19,008 nucleotides of DNA from an uncultured Eubacteriales bacterium (GTDB lineage: Bacteria; Bacillota; Clostridia; Oscillospirales; CAG-272). Made by a program: the position numbers and the translations under genes. The notes beneath the pieces were generated by a model. The model saw only the letters and a program-made list of their open reading frames with translations, was not told the origin of the DNA and did not search any database. Within the stretch, counting starts at the first letter, position 1, and each line of letters starts with the position of its first letter. Location: the NCBI GenBank assembly GCA_900549725.1, contig URPL01000030.1, positions 1 through 19,008 on the forward strand, read 5' to 3'. Positions 5,440-12,483 of the stretch are shown here, in pieces.

Positions 5440-7220
5440 TTTGCCTGCTCCTTTTTCGCCTGCTCGGTCTCTTGTGCTTTCATTTTGGCAAGCTCTTCTT
5501 CCTCCAGCTGGCGATATGCCACCTTGCCGACCAGCGTTTTCGGAAGCTGATCGCGGAACTCGATTTCGCGCGGCATTGCGTATTTTGCAATATTTTTTCT
5601 GCAATAGGCGAGCAGGATTTCCCTATATTCTTCTCTGGGAGAAAGACCGGGCTTGAGCATAACAAACGCTTTAACCTTCTGCATGCGCAGCGGATCCGGC
5701 ACACCGATGACACAGCTCATCTGTACAAGCTCATGCGCATCCAGAATGTTTTCCAGCTGAGAGGGATACACATTATACCCGTTTGTGATAATCATGCGTT
5801 TGATGCGCTGCTTGAAATAAATGAAGCCTTCGTTGTCCATTTTGCCGAGGTCGCCCGTGTGAATCCAATAATGACCGTCATCATGCAACCGCTTGGTGGC
5901 AGCCGTTTCTTCGGGATGATTGAGGTATTCCAGCATGATTGTCGGTCCGGTGAGGCAAATCTCGCCCTCTTCCCCCAAGGGCAGCTCTTCCGTGGTGCCG
6001 GGCTTGACGATGCAATAATAGGTGTCGGGGAAGGGCTGTCCGATGCTGCCTTCCTTATACACATGCGTCGGGGTGAGACAGCTTGCCGTAACGCATTCCG
6101 TTGTACCGTAGCCCTCGCGCACCTGAATGGTGGCACTGTGATCATAAAGAAATTTATCAAAGCGCTTTTTCAGTTCTACGGAGAGCGAATCGCCGCCGCT
6201 GAACACACCTTTGAGGCAAGAAAGATCTGCGCCCTTCATAGTCGGCTGGCGTAAAAGAGCTTCATATAGCGTCGGCACGCCGGCAATAAAGTTGCAGCGG
6301 GTCTTTTTGAGCAGTTTTGCATAGCTTTCTGCGGTAAAACGCGGCACAAGAATGCAGCGCCCGCCGTTTGCCAGCATGGAATGAATCGAAACGCCGAGCC
6401 CAAACCCATGGAACATCGGCATCACGGCAAGCATTTTATCGCCCGGGCGGAACATGGGGTTGGTCGCGATGATCTGCGCCGCAAGGGCATTAAAATTGAG
6501 GTTGGAGAGCAAAATGCCCTTGGTAGTACCGGTCGTGCCGCCGCTGTAGAGAATCACGGCAGGGTTGTCCCCACTCTTTTCCACACGGTATTTCCAGGTA
6601 TACTCTCTGCCGCGGCGGATAAATTCCGCCCAGCGGATCACGGGCGCGTCTTTTGGAATTTTTTGAATCTTGCGCCCTTCTGTGAGCATATAGCCAGCCT
6701 TGATGGGTTGTGAAAGCTCATCCTTAATTGAAGCCAAAATCACATTGGAAAGCTCCACATTTTGACGAATCGCTTCAAATTTGTGATAAAACTGATCCAG
6801 GGTGATAGCACAGATGCTGCCGGATTCCCTGAGGAAAAATTCAATCTCGTTTTCCGAGGAAAGCGGGTGCACCATGTTTGCAATGGCACCGACAACATTA
6901 ACCGCATAAAAAACAACGACGGTCTGCGGGCAGTTGGGCATGCAGATGGTGATCCGGTCACCGGGGCGAACGCCGATTGCTTTCAAAGCGCGTGCGCAAA
7001 GCTCGACATCGCGGCCGAATTTGCGATAGCTTGTGTGCTTTCCCATAAAATCATAGGCGATATAATCCGGGTACTGCGCAATGATCTGTTCTACCTTGCC
7101 CCACATGGAGCCTTTGAAATACTCAAGATGGAAGGGAATATCTCCATAGTTTTTCAGCCAGGGGGCGTTCGGCTCCCGTACGGAAACCTCCGAGGCTTTT
7201 GTTTGCTGCTCAGTGCTCAT
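5436..7220 (-). CDS. AMP-dependent acyl-CoA synthetase/ligase (ANL superfamily)
   Basis: A 594-residue adenylate-forming enzyme that activates a carboxylic acid with ATP to an acyl-AMP and passes it to CoA or to a carrier-protein thiol. Motifs in order: the phosphate loop ILYSGGTTGTTKG (223-235), the aromatic region GYGTTE (370-375), the TGD motif (455-457) with the hinge region QRIKRMIITNGYNVYP (471-486), and Lys566 in KTLVGK, the adenylation lysine. It is complete and close to long-chain fatty acyl-CoA ligases in length and motif style. The last 20 residues are an extra Lys/Glu/Gln tail. The start has GGAGG nine bases upstream and overlaps the acyltransferase gene by 11 bp; its TGA overlaps the dehydrogenase ATG. 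A carrier protein in the operon makes loading onto that carrier as likely as loading onto CoA. Confidence 0.92.
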   Translation of the reverse strand: MSTEQQTKASEVSVREPNAPWLKNYGDIPFHLEYFKGSMWGKVEQIIAQYPDYIAYDFMGKHTSYRKFGRDVELCARALKAIGVRPGDRITICMPNCPQTVVVFYAVNVVGAIANMVHPLSSENEIEFFLRESGSICAITLDQFYHKFEAIRQNVELSNVILASIKDELSQPIKAGYMLTEGRKIQKIPKDAPVIRWAEFIRRGREYTWKYRVEKSGDNPAVILYSGGTTGTTKGILLSNLNFNALAAQIIATNPMFRPGDKMLAVMPMFHGFGLGVSIHSMLANGGRCILVPRFTAESYAKLLKKTRCNFIAGVPTLYEALLRQPTMKGADLSCLKGVFSGGDSLSVELKKRFDKFLYDHSATIQVREGYGTTECVTASCLTPTHVYKEGSIGQPFPDTYYCIVKPGTTEELPLGEEGEICLTGPTIMLEYLNHPEETAATKRLHDDGHYWIHTGDLGKMDNEGFIYFKQRIKRMIITNGYNVYPSQLENILDAHELVQMSCVIGVPDPLRMQKVKAFVMLKPGLSPREEYREILLAYCRKNIAKYAMPREIEFRDQLPKTLVGKVAYRQLEEEELAKMKAQETEQAKKEQAK

Positions 7221-8097
7221 CGTAGGTTACCTCCTCAATTAACGGCCGCTCAAGCAACCGCGGGTGCTCAAGCAGATATTTCAGAAGCTTTATGGTTTTG
7301 GAATAATAGTAGCCGTCTGCCAGGCGCTCATCGATCGTGAGCCCAAGATCCACGCTCTCTTTCATGGTAACTGAACCGTCGTCTGCGTAAAACGGACGCT
7401 TTTGGATCAGTCCCACCGTGACAAAAACAGAGTTGGTGCCCCAGTTTGCGAGATGGTGATAGCCGGAATGCATGCCAATGGAGCCGAGGTTGGAAAGAAG
7501 AACAGAGGAATAATAAGGGTCAGTTTCAATCAGGAATTTCGGAACCCAGCCGTGTATATTCAGCCGCGTGACGAGAAAGAGAATAAATTTGGAAAGAAAG
7601 CGAGGCATGCGATTGAAAACATCCATGGCATCGGAGGAAGCATCTCCTTTGCCTTTTCTGCAATCCTGCACCTGGCGACGGATTTCCTCATGAATGGTAT
7701 CCAGTGTGGAATCTTCCTTTGTGTGGAGGAAAGCAAGCCCCTCCTTTGCTTCGTCCGCAAACTGCTTTTTGACCACGAACGACGCCGTCACTTCATTACG
7801 CTGATACACATTTTTATTCGAAATAAAGCGGTTCATTTTCGGGCGCAGCGTCAGGCATTTGACGAGTGCCGTGACCACAAGGTGAAACAGTGTATATTTG
7901 AACTTCGGATTTTGCGCGTTGCGCTCTTCAAGATAGCGGTTTGCCTCGGTCAGGTCAACCATCAGGGAGATAAACGCCTCGTTGTTGCAGCGACCGTTGA
8001 AAATATTCGGCACAACAAAATGCATACCGTCAAGGTCCCGCACCAGGGCGCCGTCCTTACGGTCGCCGAAGCGTCTTTTTACTTTTTTGCTCATCAT
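7210..8097 (-). CDS. E2-like acyltransferase (2-oxoacid dehydrogenase acyltransferase / CAT fold) without the catalytic histidine
   Basis: A 295-residue stand-alone catalytic domain of the dihydrolipoamide acyltransferase/chloramphenicol acetyltransferase fold. There is no lipoyl domain, no subunit-binding domain and no pyruvate dehydrogenase genes around. The C-terminal active-site motif of true E2 enzymes, DHRxxDG, reads DERLADG here (256-262), so the catalytic histidine is glutamate. The SNLGS segment (202-206) and the trimer-like N-terminal strands remain. It may be a non-classical acyl transferase or condensation-like enzyme, or a catalytically dead structural or binding protein. ATG at 8097 overlaps the previous stop (ATGA); the second ATG at 8094 has better spacing (7 bases) from GGAGG and may be the true start. 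It lies between the membrane protein and the ligase in the operon, which suggests a substrate shared with them. Confidence 0.75.
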   Translation of the reverse strand: MMSKKVKRRFGDRKDGALVRDLDGMHFVVPNIFNGRCNNEAFISLMVDLTEANRYLEERNAQNPKFKYTLFHLVVTALVKCLTLRPKMNRFISNKNVYQRNEVTASFVVKKQFADEAKEGLAFLHTKEDSTLDTIHEEIRRQVQDCRKGKGDASSDAMDVFNRMPRFLSKFILFLVTRLNIHGWVPKFLIETDPYYSSVLLSNLGSIGMHSGYHHLANWGTNSVFVTVGLIQKRPFYADDGSVTMKESVDLGLTIDERLADGYYYSKTIKLLKYLLEHPRLLERPLIEEVTYDEH

Positions 8098-8792
8098 TTT
8101 TCCTCCGATAGAATTTTTGAAGCTTGTCTTTGTTTTTTATATGCGATCAGCAGCGCAGCAAAATACTGCATTGCAAAAGAAAACGCGGAAAGCGCTGCAA
8201 AGCCGATGAAAAAGCCGACGGCATGCACGGATAAAAGCTGCTCTCCGATCCATTTCAGCACCAAATTGTCCGCAAAGATGAACAGAATCAAAAAGCCTAT
8301 AAAATACAGGATGAAAACAAGCGGCGAATTTTTATATGCCAAAAGCCGAATCAGATAATAGCCGAGGATAAGCCCCGCATCCACAATAAAATATTTAATG
8401 ATCCATGCAAGCGGGATTTGCATGGCAAGCCCGTCAATGTGAATCGGGGAAAATGCGGGAAAGAGCAGAGTATAGAAATAAAGCAGCGGAACGGTGACCG
8501 CCATGGCAGCAAACAGCCAGGAAAGCAGCGTCCATAAAATTTCCATAAAGGAGCGACGCGGAATCGACTCCGCAAGGGCATGGCAATAGCGCTGCGGCTC
8601 CATACCAATCGTCTGCGCGTAGGATTCTCCGCGTTTTTGGCTTTCCAGCGCCATACCGATCTGGTCGCTGATCAGATCGCGGCAAAGCACGGTATTGAGA
8701 AAGCGTGCTGAAAGATAGCGGTTCATTTTGCGCAAAATCTTTTTATTTTCCTTGGATAAAGTGCGCATCTGCGCTTTTTGTTCCGCCCTCAT
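8094..8792 (-). CDS. Small membrane protein with DUF1048/HAAS-like N-terminal domain
   Basis: A 232-residue protein. The start at 8792 is chosen because GGAGG lies seven bases upstream and the ATG overlaps the PadR stop as ATGA; a longer frame to 8840 lies inside the PadR gene. Residues 1-80 are helical and charged (RYLSARFLNTVLCRDLISDQI, MALESQKRGESYAQTIG). They resemble the DUF1048/HAAS helical modules that often accompany PadR regulators. About four to five membrane helices follow (roughly 83-110, 127-152, 157-179, 187-217), with a basic C-terminus. No transport or enzyme motif is visible. Such PadR partners are thought to be membrane-associated sensors or effectors; here it could also anchor the acyl-modifying enzymes to the membrane. 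Family assignment is moderate, function unknown. Confidence 0.65.
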   Translation of the reverse strand: MRAEQKAQMRTLSKENKKILRKMNRYLSARFLNTVLCRDLISDQIGMALESQKRGESYAQTIGMEPQRYCHALAESIPRRSFMEILWTLLSWLFAAMAVTVPLLYFYTLLFPAFSPIHIDGLAMQIPLAWIIKYFIVDAGLILGYYLIRLLAYKNSPLVFILYFIGFLILFIFADNLVLKWIGEQLLSVHAVGFFIGFAALSAFSFAMQYFAALLIAYKKQRQASKILSEEK

Positions 8793-9124
8793 GTTTCTTC
8801 CTCCCGTCCGAAAATCTGTTCTGTCAATTTGCTGATCCAACGCCAGCTTTCCTCAAACGAGGAAAGATAAGAAAGGCCCTGAGGTGTGACGGAGAAGTAT
8901 TTGCGTTTCGGTCCGAGCGGGGAGGGCAGAAGCTCAGAGGCAAGATTCCCCTGCTTTTCAAGCCGCAGCAAAATCGGATAGATCGTCCCCTCAGAAAGCT
9001 CCGTAAAGCCGTATTTGCGTAATGATTCCAGAATTTCATAGCCGTAGGTCGTCTTCTTGCTGATGATTTTGAGAATGCAGCCCTCCAGCGTTCCCCGAAG
9101 CAGTTGCGATTTGTCGAAGGTCAT
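8789..9124 (-). CDS. PadR-family transcriptional regulator
   Basis: A 111-residue winged helix-turn-helix protein of the short PadR subfamily. LLRGTLEGCILKIISKKTTYGYEI forms the first helices, ELSEGTIYPILLRLEKQGNL is the recognition helix region, and the wing follows around LGPKRKYFSVTPQG. One C-terminal dimerisation helix ends the protein. PadR proteins bind palindromes as dimers and are released by small hydrophobic or phenolic ligands, or by membrane-active compounds. It is the first gene of the six-gene operon, 35 bases downstream of a palindrome that overlaps the transcription start, so self-repression of the whole operon is likely. The start has GAGGTAACG before the ATG. Confidence 0.92.
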   Translation of the reverse strand: MTFDKSQLLRGTLEGCILKIISKKTTYGYEILESLRKYGFTELSEGTIYPILLRLEKQGNLASELLPSPLGPKRKYFSVTPQGLSYLSSFEESWRWISKLTEQIFGREEET

Positions 9125-9158
9125 CGTTACCTCGCATCGTGCAAAATTTTGACGGCAT

Positions 9159-9180
9159 TACTATTATGCGTTGCATAGTA
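9159..9180. promoter_or_regulatory. Probable PadR operator
   Basis: An interrupted inverted repeat reads TACT-att-ATGC-GTT-GCAT-AGTA on the plus strand. It covers about +1 to +22 relative to the start predicted from the promoter at 9188-9216. A repressor bound here would block initiation or early elongation of the operon, the arrangement expected for a PadR autorepressor. That PadR is the ligand is inferred from adjacency. Confidence 0.65.
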
Positions 9181-9187
9181 CTGTGTC

Positions 9188-9216
9188 ATTGTACTTTATT
9201 TTTCCTTATTTGTCAA
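9188..9216 (-). promoter_or_regulatory. Promoter of the PadR-acyl carrier protein operon
   Basis: A perfect -35 TTGACA (9216-9211), a 17-base spacer and a -10 TACAAT (9193-9188) stand on the minus strand, with the transcription start expected near 9181. A strong housekeeping-type promoter with an operator at the start site fits a unit that is normally repressed. It is the only promoter found for the six genes down to 4385. Confidence 0.85.
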
Positions 9217-9265
9217 TTCATTTTCGCACAAAAAGCACAAAAGTTGACATAAATTTTACCGCAAG

Positions 9266-9310
9266 AAAAAACAACCGCATTTCTGCCGTCACCGCGGCAA
9301 AAATGCGGTT
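9266..9310 (-). terminator. Intrinsic terminator of the spoIVB-like gene
   Basis: On the minus strand AACCGCATTT (9310-9301) pairs with AAATGCGGTT (9282-9273), with an inner TGCCG/CGGCA stem, followed by G and a run of six T (9271-9266). It lies 15 bases after the spoIVB-like stop codon and separates that gene from the PadR promoter. Confidence 0.85.
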
Positions 9311-9324
9311 GCAAAATTCGTTTT

Positions 9325-10551
9325 TCAGCTCGCTTTTGCAAGCATGTTTTCAAAAAAAACGCCGTACCCCCTGGTCGGGTCGTTGACCATAACATGTGTG
9401 ATTGCCCCGATCAGTTTTCCGTCCTGCAAAATCGGGCTTCCGCTCATGCCCTGCACAATGCCGCCCGTTTGCTCCAAAAGAGCGGAATCCGTTACATGCA
9501 CAATAAAGCTTTTGTTGTCGTCTCCGCCGATGATTTTTGTGATTTCGATTTCATATTTCGCGCGGATCTTTTGCGGTGCAACGCTTGCAAGCACCGTGGC
9601 TTTTCCCGTATGAACATCGCTGCGCAGACCGATTGGCACAAGATCCTCCTCGTCGCACGTAATTTCTTTGCCGAACACACCGAACACGCCGCAATCCGTG
9701 TTGCGCAGCAAAGCACCGCTGCGCTTTTGCGTAAAGGTGCCGCGCAGCTCTCCCGGCGCACCGACGCTCCCCTTTTCCACCCCCTGCAGCTCGACCACTC
9801 TTGTCTGTGCGGTTCCGATGGGGAGCAGGAGCCCCGTATCTGCATCGCAAATTCCGTGCCCGAGCCCCGCAAAGCTTCCGCTGCCCGGCTCGATAAAGGT
9901 AACCGTGCCGATGCCCGCCGTGCTGTCGCGCACCAAAATCCCGGCATGATACTGTGCGTCGTTCGGATTTTTTTGCGGTGTGAGAGATGTTTTGTGCTCG
10001 GCACCGTCGCGCTCATAAGTGATCTCTATGGCATTTCCGTCGCTTGCATTAATAGCTTCCTGCAATGCGGCAATATCTTTTATTTTTGTCTGCCCGACTG
10101 CGGTGATCATATCTCCGCTGCGCAGCCCCGCTTGCGCAGCAGGGCATTCCTGCCCGGTTCTCGGAGAGAGCTCAATGATCAGGGGCGCTTTTGTCGCCAG
10201 CTTCACGCCGAAGAGTATCCCGCCGGGCAGGACTTTTTTCTCCGTGATTGTTTTCACGGAAATTTCCTTGAGCGGCAGCACGCCGAGCAGGGAAGCGGTC
10301 ACTTTTTTGGTGTTGCAAAGCGGTGAACGCTGCGAAAAAACGGGCGCGGCATCGGGTTTGATCAGTCGCACCCCGACACTGATATATTCGGGCAGCGCAC
10401 TCGATTCCATCAAACAGATCTTATCCGGCAGGCAAATGCGGGTCAACCCCACCAAAGCTCCGGCGCTGAGCAGCAGCGCAATGGCGATAAGGGGGAGCCG
10501 TTTTGTTTTTTTCATGGTTTTCATAATGTTCCAGCGCTTTCTTCCAGTCAT
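9325..10551 (-). CDS. spoIVB: SpoIVB-like serine peptidase (sporulation signalling protease)
   Basis: SpoIVB is secreted from the forespore into the intermembrane space, where it cuts SpoIVFA and so triggers pro-sigma-K processing. This 408-residue protein has an N-terminal membrane anchor (about 19-36), a PDZ domain (about 107-190, with AGLRSGDMI), and a C-terminal S55-type peptidase domain. The catalytic residues are visible: His232 in GLGHGI, Ser370 in GMSGSP, and probably Asp355. The distance from Asp to Ser is the same as in the Bacillus subtilis enzyme. The start is uncertain: ATG at 10551 has no good ribosome binding site, and ATG at 10524 (GGAA four bases before) or 10515 may be used. 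The usual neighbours recN and spo0A are absent. No convincing sigma-G or sigma-F promoter was recognised upstream. The gene indicates a spore-former. Confidence 0.9.
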   Translation of the reverse strand: MTGRKRWNIMKTMKKTKRLPLIAIALLLSAGALVGLTRICLPDKICLMESSALPEYISVGVRLIKPDAAPVFSQRSPLCNTKKVTASLLGVLPLKEISVKTITEKKVLPGGILFGVKLATKAPLIIELSPRTGQECPAAQAGLRSGDMITAVGQTKIKDIAALQEAINASDGNAIEITYERDGAEHKTSLTPQKNPNDAQYHAGILVRDSTAGIGTVTFIEPGSGSFAGLGHGICDADTGLLLPIGTAQTRVVELQGVEKGSVGAPGELRGTFTQKRSGALLRNTDCGVFGVFGKEITCDEEDLVPIGLRSDVHTGKATVLASVAPQKIRAKYEIEITKIIGGDDNKSFIVHVTDSALLEQTGGIVQGMSGSPILQDGKLIGAITHVMVNDPTRGYGVFFENMLAKAS

Positions 10552-10703
10552 TTTATGCGTTTAGGCACGATGATAATTTGGCGTGTACCGTATGGTTTAT
10601 GTGTAACAATTTTTTAGCAGGGTGCCATTTTTTCACCGCTTTTCTCTGACTTTTATTATAGCTTGAACGATGTGAAAAAAATGACGAATCGTGGTTGCAG
10701 CGC

Positions 10704-10732
10704 TTGACAATTTTTTATCTGTGTATTAGAAT
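10704..10732 (+). promoter_or_regulatory. Promoter of the aldolase operon
   Basis: TTGACA (10704-10709), a 17-base spacer and TAGAAT (10727-10732) give an expected start near 10740, about 33 nt before the aldolase ATG. It lies in the 220-base divergent region between the spoIVB-like gene and the aldolase operon. No obvious operator palindrome was seen. Confidence 0.8.
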
Positions 10733-10772
10733 GATACCGTGAGCAATTATAAAAAAGGGGATTGAATACAGA

Positions 10773-11555
10773 ATGAGCTCTGAAAAGAAACTTTATGAAA
10801 AAGTGCGCTCCGCGCAACAGATCTGCGGGACACATATGGCGCTGAACTGCCCGCAGACCACGGAAATTCTAGGATCTGTCGGCTTTGATTTTATTTGGGT
10901 CGATACGGAGCACACGGCTGCTTCCTATCAGGATCTTTATTATCATATCAAAGGCGCTCAGGCGGCAGGAACGCCTGTTATCGTTCGCGTTCCCATGCAT
11001 GACCGCAATTTCGTCAAAAAAGTGCTTGAAATGGGCGTAGACGGAATTATCTTCCCCATGGTGAACACGCCTGAAGAGGCGGAAAGAGATATGAGCTATG
11101 TGATGTATCCGCCGCACGGCATCCGCGGATTCGGCCCGCTTGCTGCCGTGCATTGGGGCGCGGATGATCTGCAGGAATATATCGATCATTCCGATGAGCG
11201 CCTTTGCCGCTTTATTCAGATCGAAACGGCGCAGGCAGTGAAAAATCTGCCCGAAATCGTAAAAAATCCATATATCGACGGTTATATTTTCGGGCCGTGC
11301 GATCTCTCCGGTTCCATCGGCGAGTTGAACAATGTTTTCGGCGAGCATACCATCGCCCTGATCAAGGAAGCCATTGCAATTCTGAAAGAGAACAAGAAAT
11401 GCATCGGCGTTTCCACAGGATCTGACGACCCCGCCGTATTGCAGTTCTGGCATGATCTCGGAATCAATATGATTTCCACCGGCGTTGATTATGATTATAT
11501 GCGTCGTGCGGCTGTGAAAAACCTTGCAAATATTCGCAAAATTCAGGAAAATTAA
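10773..11555 (+). CDS. HpcH/HpaI-type class II aldolase (2-keto-3-deoxy acid aldolase)
   Basis: A 260-residue TIM-barrel enzyme of the HpcH/HpaI aldolase and citrate lyase beta family. It cleaves a 2-keto-3-deoxy sugar acid or a related hydroxy-keto acid to pyruvate and an aldehyde, using a divalent metal. Visible residues are His47 in WVDTEHT (base), Arg72 in VRVP, and metal ligands Glu151 in QIETAQ and Asp177 in GPCDLSGS. The segment YPPHGIRGFGP is also typical of this family. The length is normal. AGGGGA lies about ten bases before the ATG. The next gene starts 11 bases after the stop, so the two form an operon under the promoter at 10704-10732. Exact substrate (2-keto-3-deoxyrhamnonate, ketodeoxyglucarate or an aromatic intermediate) cannot be decided from sequence. 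Confidence 0.88.
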   Translation: MSSEKKLYEKVRSAQQICGTHMALNCPQTTEILGSVGFDFIWVDTEHTAASYQDLYYHIKGAQAAGTPVIVRVPMHDRNFVKKVLEMGVDGIIFPMVNTPEEAERDMSYVMYPPHGIRGFGPLAAVHWGADDLQEYIDHSDERLCRFIQIETAQAVKNLPEIVKNPYIDGYIFGPCDLSGSIGELNNVFGEHTIALIKEAIAILKENKKCIGVSTGSDDPAVLQFWHDLGINMISTGVDYDYMRRAAVKNLANIRKIQEN

Positions 11556-11566
11556 GGAGAATCGAT

Positions 11567-12271
11567 ATGCTGCAGGCATTACGCGAAGAAGTTTTGCGCG
11601 CCAATTTGCTGCTCCCGAAAAGCGGACTTGTGCTGTTCACCTGGGGCAATGTCAGCGGGATTGATCGCGAGGCGGGTCTTGTTGTGATCAAGCCCTCCGG
11701 CGTACCCTATGAAGAGCTGACCGCCGACAATATGGTGATCTGCGATCTGTGCGGAAAGGTGATCGAGGGCGATTTGCGCCCCTCCAGCGATCTTGCAACG
11801 CACCTTGTTCTCTATAAAGCATTCCCGGGGATCGGCGGTGTTACGCATACGCATTCCATGTATGCCACCTCCTTTGCCCAGGCGGGCAAGGCAATCGTAC
11901 CGTACGGCACGACCCATGCAGATTATTTTGACGGCGAAATTCCGTGTACGCGCAAGATGAAAAAAACCGAAATTGCATCGGAATACGAAAAAAATACAGG
12001 TCTTGTGATTGCGCAAACCTTTGCAAAGGCAGACCCGGACCGTATGCATGCCGTTTTGGTGCATTCCCATGGGCCGTTTACCTGGGGAAAGGATCCCGTT
12101 GCCTCCGTTGAGGCCTCCGTCGTTTTGGAAAATGTCGCACAGCTTGCCATGAATACGGAGCTTTTGCAGCACACCGCCGAATGCACGGCGCAGCGCCCGA
12201 TGCAAAAAGAGCTGCTGCGCAAGCATTTTGACCGCAAGCACGGCCCCGGCGCTTATTACGGGCAAAAATAA
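11567..12271 (+). CDS. araD: L-ribulose-5-phosphate 4-epimerase-like class II aldolase (AraD/UlaF/SgbE family)
   Basis: A 234-residue zinc-dependent enzyme of the class II aldolase/epimerase fold. Zinc ligands His94 and His96 (THTHS) and His166 (HSHGPF), Asp75 in SSDLATH, Asp119 in HADYF and Tyr230 near the C-terminus (HGPGAYY) match the pattern of AraD. There the Asp and Tyr serve as acid/base in epimerising L-ribulose 5-phosphate to D-xylulose 5-phosphate by retro-aldol cleavage. GNVSG and KPSGVPY bind the phosphate end. AGGAGA precedes the ATG. Together with the aldolase just upstream it suggests catabolism of a pentose or sugar acid. A related phosphate aldolase activity (fuculose- or rhamnulose-type) is possible, but the Tyr and length favour the epimerase. 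A terminator follows at 12352. Confidence 0.85.
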   Translation: MLQALREEVLRANLLLPKSGLVLFTWGNVSGIDREAGLVVIKPSGVPYEELTADNMVICDLCGKVIEGDLRPSSDLATHLVLYKAFPGIGGVTHTHSMYATSFAQAGKAIVPYGTTHADYFDGEIPCTRKMKKTEIASEYEKNTGLVIAQTFAKADPDRMHAVLVHSHGPFTWGKDPVASVEASVVLENVAQLAMNTELLQHTAECTAQRPMQKELLRKHFDRKHGPGAYYGQK

Positions 12272-12351
12272 GTTTTTGCAGGCGGAAAATTTCTCTTCTG
12301 CCGCCACGATGCAAGAAGCGCGAAACGGTGAAAACAACAGTTTTAAAAGAA

Positions 12352-12385
12352 AAGCGGTTTTGCAAAAATGCAGAGCCGCTTTTTT
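12352..12385 (+). terminator. Intrinsic terminator of the aldolase operon
   Basis: AAGCGG (12352-12357) pairs with CCGCTT (12376-12381), with an inner TTGCA/TGCA stem, and is followed by TTTT to 12385. It lies 80 bases after the araD-like stop codon and about 100 before the calcium pump gene. Confidence 0.8.
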
Positions 12386-12483
12386 GTTATGCTTTGCAGT
12401 GCTTTTTCATATAGTCAAGAGAGCAGGAAAAAACGGGAAGCCCCGTTGCCTGAACTTTTGGACCGAAAGGATGAAAAAGCAAC

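Noticed and set aside
4633..5604. Longer start for the short-chain dehydrogenase at 5604
   Set aside because: The extra 55 codons lie inside the ligase gene and have no homology; the start at 5439 has a ribosome binding site and an ATGA overlap with the ligase stop.
5472..6254. Long open frames on the plus strand opposite the ligase, acyltransferase and spoIVB-like genes (also 7402-8358 and 9394-10326)
   Set aside because: They are mirror frames of GC-biased genes on the other strand, without ribosome binding sites or recognisable protein features.
8094..8840. Longer start for the membrane protein at 8840
   Set aside because: It lies inside the PadR gene; the ATG at 8792 has GGAGG at the right distance and overlaps the PadR stop.
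10552..10660. A sporulation-type (sigma-G, -F or -E) promoter for the spoIVB-like gene
   Set aside because: A CATACGGT element near 10600 on the minus strand vaguely resembles a -10, but no fitting -35 was found at the right distance.
12432..12447. Small hairpin AACGGG/CCCGTT before the calcium pump gene as a riboswitch or terminator
   Set aside because: The stem is only six pairs, with no U-run and no further structure; too little to name.
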